From: Actinomycetota bacterium
GTDB taxonomy: Bacteria; Actinomycetota; Humimicrobiia; Humimicrobiales; Humimicrobiaceae
DNA length: 7,229 nucleotides
Assembly (NCBI GenBank): GCA_016870675.1
Contig: VGAU01000087.1
Span: 1-7,229 of the forward strand
Reading direction: 5' to 3'
Shown: one piece after another, positions 5,249 to 7,229 of the stretch
Numbering within the stretch: the stretch's first letter is position 1
Layout of the letters: each line of letters begins with the position of its first letter
Notes under the pieces: generated by a model
What the model saw: the letters and a program-made list of their open reading frames with translations, nothing else
Database searches by the model: none
Told to the model about the DNA's origin: nothing
Program-made: the position numbers and the translations under genes

Positions 5249-7229
5249 ATTTTTTCCCGATCTTTTCGGAAATTATTTTGGAAATTCCATTGGATTGCAT
5301 AGTTACTCCATAAATCGTATCTGCAACCTCCATTGTTCGTTTCTGGTGAGTAATTATTATTATCTGCTGCTTTTCAGAAAATTTCTTCACCAGTGTCAGG
5401 AATCTGCTAATATTTACATCATCCAGCGCAGCATCTACTTCATCAAAAACATAAAAAGGTGATGAATTTATTGAATAAATAGAAAAAAGAAATGCTATAG
5501 AAACTAAAGATTTCTCTCCTCCGGATAGCAATGAAAGAGGAACAAACTTATTATTACCAATATCTACCTTCAGATCTACACCTATTTCATTATCGCTTTC
5601 GCTATCACTTTTTTCAAGCTGCATCTCACCCTCACCTAAGGGAAATAGAATCTTAAAATAGTTTTTAAAACACTGGTTGATTTCATCAAATTTTTTAAAA
5701 AAATAGTCAGCTATCCTTTCATTTATATCCTTAATTAATTCCTCCAGATTTTTTTTGCTTTCAACCAGATCAAGACTCTGATCAGCCAGGAAGTCGAATC
5801 TTTTTTTTATTCTGTTATATTCAATTGATGCATTGGGATTAACATTTCCATATTTCTTTATTTCATTTTTAAACCTTTTTACTTTAACTTCGGACTCCTT
5901 AATGTCACTGCTCGGACTGTAACTTTTCAATGCATAATCAATTGATAAATTATAATTATCTACAATATTCTCTGTAATAGCTTCTACCTTTTCCTTTATT
6001 TGTTCCTTCTTTAAGTCGATTTTATATATATTGTTCTCCAGGTTTGATCTAGAGATACTTAGCTGGTTTATCCTGATGCCAAGTTCATTTATTTTATCCT
6101 GACTGCCTGAAATTAAACTGTTTCTTCTTTCAAATTCCGGGTAAAGTTTGTTTTTTATATCTTCCGAAACTGATAGATAGTTATTTAGAATTGAATGAAT
6201 CTTTCTAGACCTTTCCAGGTTTGTCATACAAATATTCTTTATGATTCTAATCCGGTCCAGTCTCTTCTTAAAATTATCGACTTGCTTCTCATTTCCTTTT
6301 TGAGATTCTTTTTTACTGATCGCATCTTTACCTCGCTTGCTGGTTTCAATTATCTTATGTAATTTCTTTATCTCTTCTATAATTAAATTTCCTTCATTTT
6401 CAACATATCGAGTAGTATTTTTATCTTTTACTGTTTTCTTTAAATTTTCTAAAAATTTCAGGAGCAGGTCATCAATTCTTTTAAGTCCATTTAAAATTTT
6501 CTGAAAGAAAGATATATCAATACCATTTTTGTCTTTCTCCAATGAGACCTTCAGTTCGTTCGTACCACTCATACCGCTTGAAAACTTTAGATCGAACATA
6601 TTATATAACGTGCTGAATACATTCTTTTTACTTTCAATCAGAGCTATGATACTTTCGAGCCTGTTTTTTTCTGAATTAAACCAGTCAATCTTATTTTTCC
6701 AGAATTCGTACCCATCCTGCTCCTTATTAGCAATTTTTATAAGATCATTCTTCTCCTTTTCTACGCTTAAAATTTTGCTGCTGATTTCTTTTAACTCATC
6801 TTTATTTTTCCTGTAAGATTCATTTTCACTTTCCCATTCATTATTTAAATGGTTAAGACGAGCTATAAAAAGAGAGATTTCCTCATCCTTAAGTAAATTG
6901 AAAATTTCAGCATGTTTCTGAGCCCTTTTTGCTTCAATTTCAAGGGGATCCATTGTCCTTTTTATTTCTTCCATCAAATCATCTATCCTCTCGATATCAT
7001 TTTTTACTTTTTGAAGCTTACTCAGGGATTTATCCCTCCTGTTTTTATGTTTTGATATTCCCAGTACCTCATCTATTATAGTTTTCCTTTCAATAGGTTT
7101 CAGTACTGCAATTTCATTAATCTGTCCCTGATTTATAATAATATACAAACCCCTCCCTATCCCGGTGTCAGCTGTAAGCTCCTGTATATCTATTAGTCTG
7201 CAGGGTGAAGAATTTATAAAATACTCACT
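5232..7229 (-). CDS. smc: Chromosome-partition SMC ATPase, unusually short and without a recognisable hinge (5' end beyond window)
   Basis: SMC proteins are ABC-type ATPases that organise and help segregate the chromosome, normally as hinge-joined dimers with ScpA and ScpB. The 665 residues in the window (residue 1 at the right edge) begin after the Walker A region. Head elements are 'DTGIGRG' (21-27) and the Q-loop Gln34 in 'IINQGQINE', the coiled coil start near 'RTMDPLEIEAKRAQKH' (91-106), then the C-terminal head: 'YGNVNPNA' (460-467), signature 'LSGGEKS' (568-574), Walker B 'FYVFDEVDAALDD' (592-604; Asp596, Glu597) and switch His628 in 'ITHQKRTM'. All ATPase residues visible are intact. 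Only about 390 residues separate the two head parts, against roughly 800 in typical SMC, and no hinge is seen. The reading frame is open to the edge, so a TTG at 7146-7148 inside the conserved head is not the start. Located directly before ftsY, the standard place. Confidence 0.95.
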   Translation of the reverse strand, partial: SEYFINSSPCRLIDIQELTADTGIGRGLYIIINQGQINEIAVLKPIERKTIIDEVLGISKHKNRRDKSLSKLQKVKNDIERIDDLMEEIKRTMDPLEIEAKRAQKHAEIFNLLKDEEISLFIARLNHLNNEWESENESYRKNKDELKEISSKILSVEKEKNDLIKIANKEQDGYEFWKNKIDWFNSEKNRLESIIALIESKKNVFSTLYNMFDLKFSSGMSGTNELKVSLEKDKNGIDISFFQKILNGLKRIDDLLLKFLENLKKTVKDKNTTRYVENEGNLIIEEIKKLHKIIETSKRGKDAISKKESQKGNEKQVDNFKKRLDRIRIIKNICMTNLERSRKIHSILNNYLSVSEDIKNKLYPEFERRNSLISGSQDKINELGIRINQLSISRSNLENNIYKIDLKKEQIKEKVEAITENIVDNYNLSIDYALKSYSPSSDIKESEVKVKRFKNEIKKYGNVNPNASIEYNRIKKRFDFLADQSLDLVESKKNLEELIKDINERIADYFFKKFDEINQCFKNYFKILFPLGEGEMQLEKSDSESDNEIGVDLKVDIGNNKFVPLSLLSGGEKSLVSIAFLFSIYSINSSPFYVFDEVDAALDDVNISRFLTLVKKFSEKQQIIIITHQKRTMEVADTIYGVTMQSNGISKIISEKIGKKYAEVN
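6249..6626 (-). other. Central SMC segment where the hinge domain should be
   Basis: This stretch encodes residues 202-327 of the SMC fragment. Between the N-terminal and C-terminal coiled-coil arms a typical SMC has a globular hinge of about 170 residues with conserved glycines (GxxGxV-type motif) forming the dimer interface. Here I see instead a short region with little helix-breaking structure: a glycine- and serine-containing patch 'SSGMSGTNEL' (217-226), a hydrophobic amphipathic stretch 'FFQKILNGLKRIDDLLLKFL' (241-260), and a highly charged lysine-rich run (about 297-317). No CxxC is present, so it is not a Rad50-type zinc hook either. Confidence 0.7.

Noticed and set aside
6227..6671. 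Rad50-like zinc hook in the middle of the short SMC
   Set aside because: The central region has no CxxC; its nearby cysteine is isolated, and head motifs are SMC-type.
7146..7148. TTG as the start of the SMC gene
   Set aside because: The frame stays open to the right edge, and the 27 codons before it encode conserved SMC sequence ending 'DTGIGRG', so the TTG is an internal Leu codon.

Overview
The window is AT-rich bacterial chromosome in which every real gene lies on the minus strand, so it reads right to left. It holds a conserved housekeeping cluster in this order: smc (5' end cut off by the right edge), ftsY, ffh, rpsP, khpA, rimM, trmD, rplS, lepB, rnhB (only the first 28 codons, cut off by the left edge). 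Coding density is very high. The largest gap is 86 bases (ffh to rpsP), and smc and ftsY overlap by 17 bases. I see no RNA gene, insertion sequence, CRISPR array, prophage gene or large repeat.

Functionally there are three blocks. The right block (smc, ftsY, ffh) couples chromosome organisation with co-translational membrane targeting: FtsY is the receptor and Ffh the protein subunit of the signal recognition particle. The middle block (rpsP, khpA, rimM, trmD, rplS) makes ribosomal proteins S16 and L19, a 30S maturation factor, the tRNA m1G37 methyltransferase and a small KH RNA-binding protein. The left block (lepB, rnhB) supplies type I signal peptidase and RNase HII. A plausible promoter in the ffh-rpsP gap suggests that the ribosomal part can be transcribed separately from smc-ftsY-ffh.

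Lineage: this gene order is typical of monoderm bacteria (Firmicutes and Actinobacteriota). ylxM (usual between ftsY and ffh in Firmicutes) and ylqF/rbgA (usual near rplS-rnhB) are absent. Several details look more like Actinobacteriota than Firmicutes: the L19 C-terminus, the S16 'DPSRIEVD' segment, the KhpA 'GKVIGKKGRTANALR' motif and the short TrmD. Base composition is far from typical high-GC actinobacteria, so a deep-branching low-GC lineage is a tentative guess only.

The one feature that stands out is SMC. Its ATPase head motifs are intact and canonical, but the part between the N-terminal and C-terminal head regions is only about 390 residues, and I cannot find the globular hinge domain in it. 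The full protein would be roughly 780 residues instead of about 1,150-1,200. Smaller oddities are parallel substitutions in the GTPase motifs of both Ffh and FtsY, a His for Gln in the Ffh P-loop, and strong Shine-Dalgarno sequences found mainly where the start codon is not ATG. The window is otherwise ordinary; I do not see a new multi-gene system in it.
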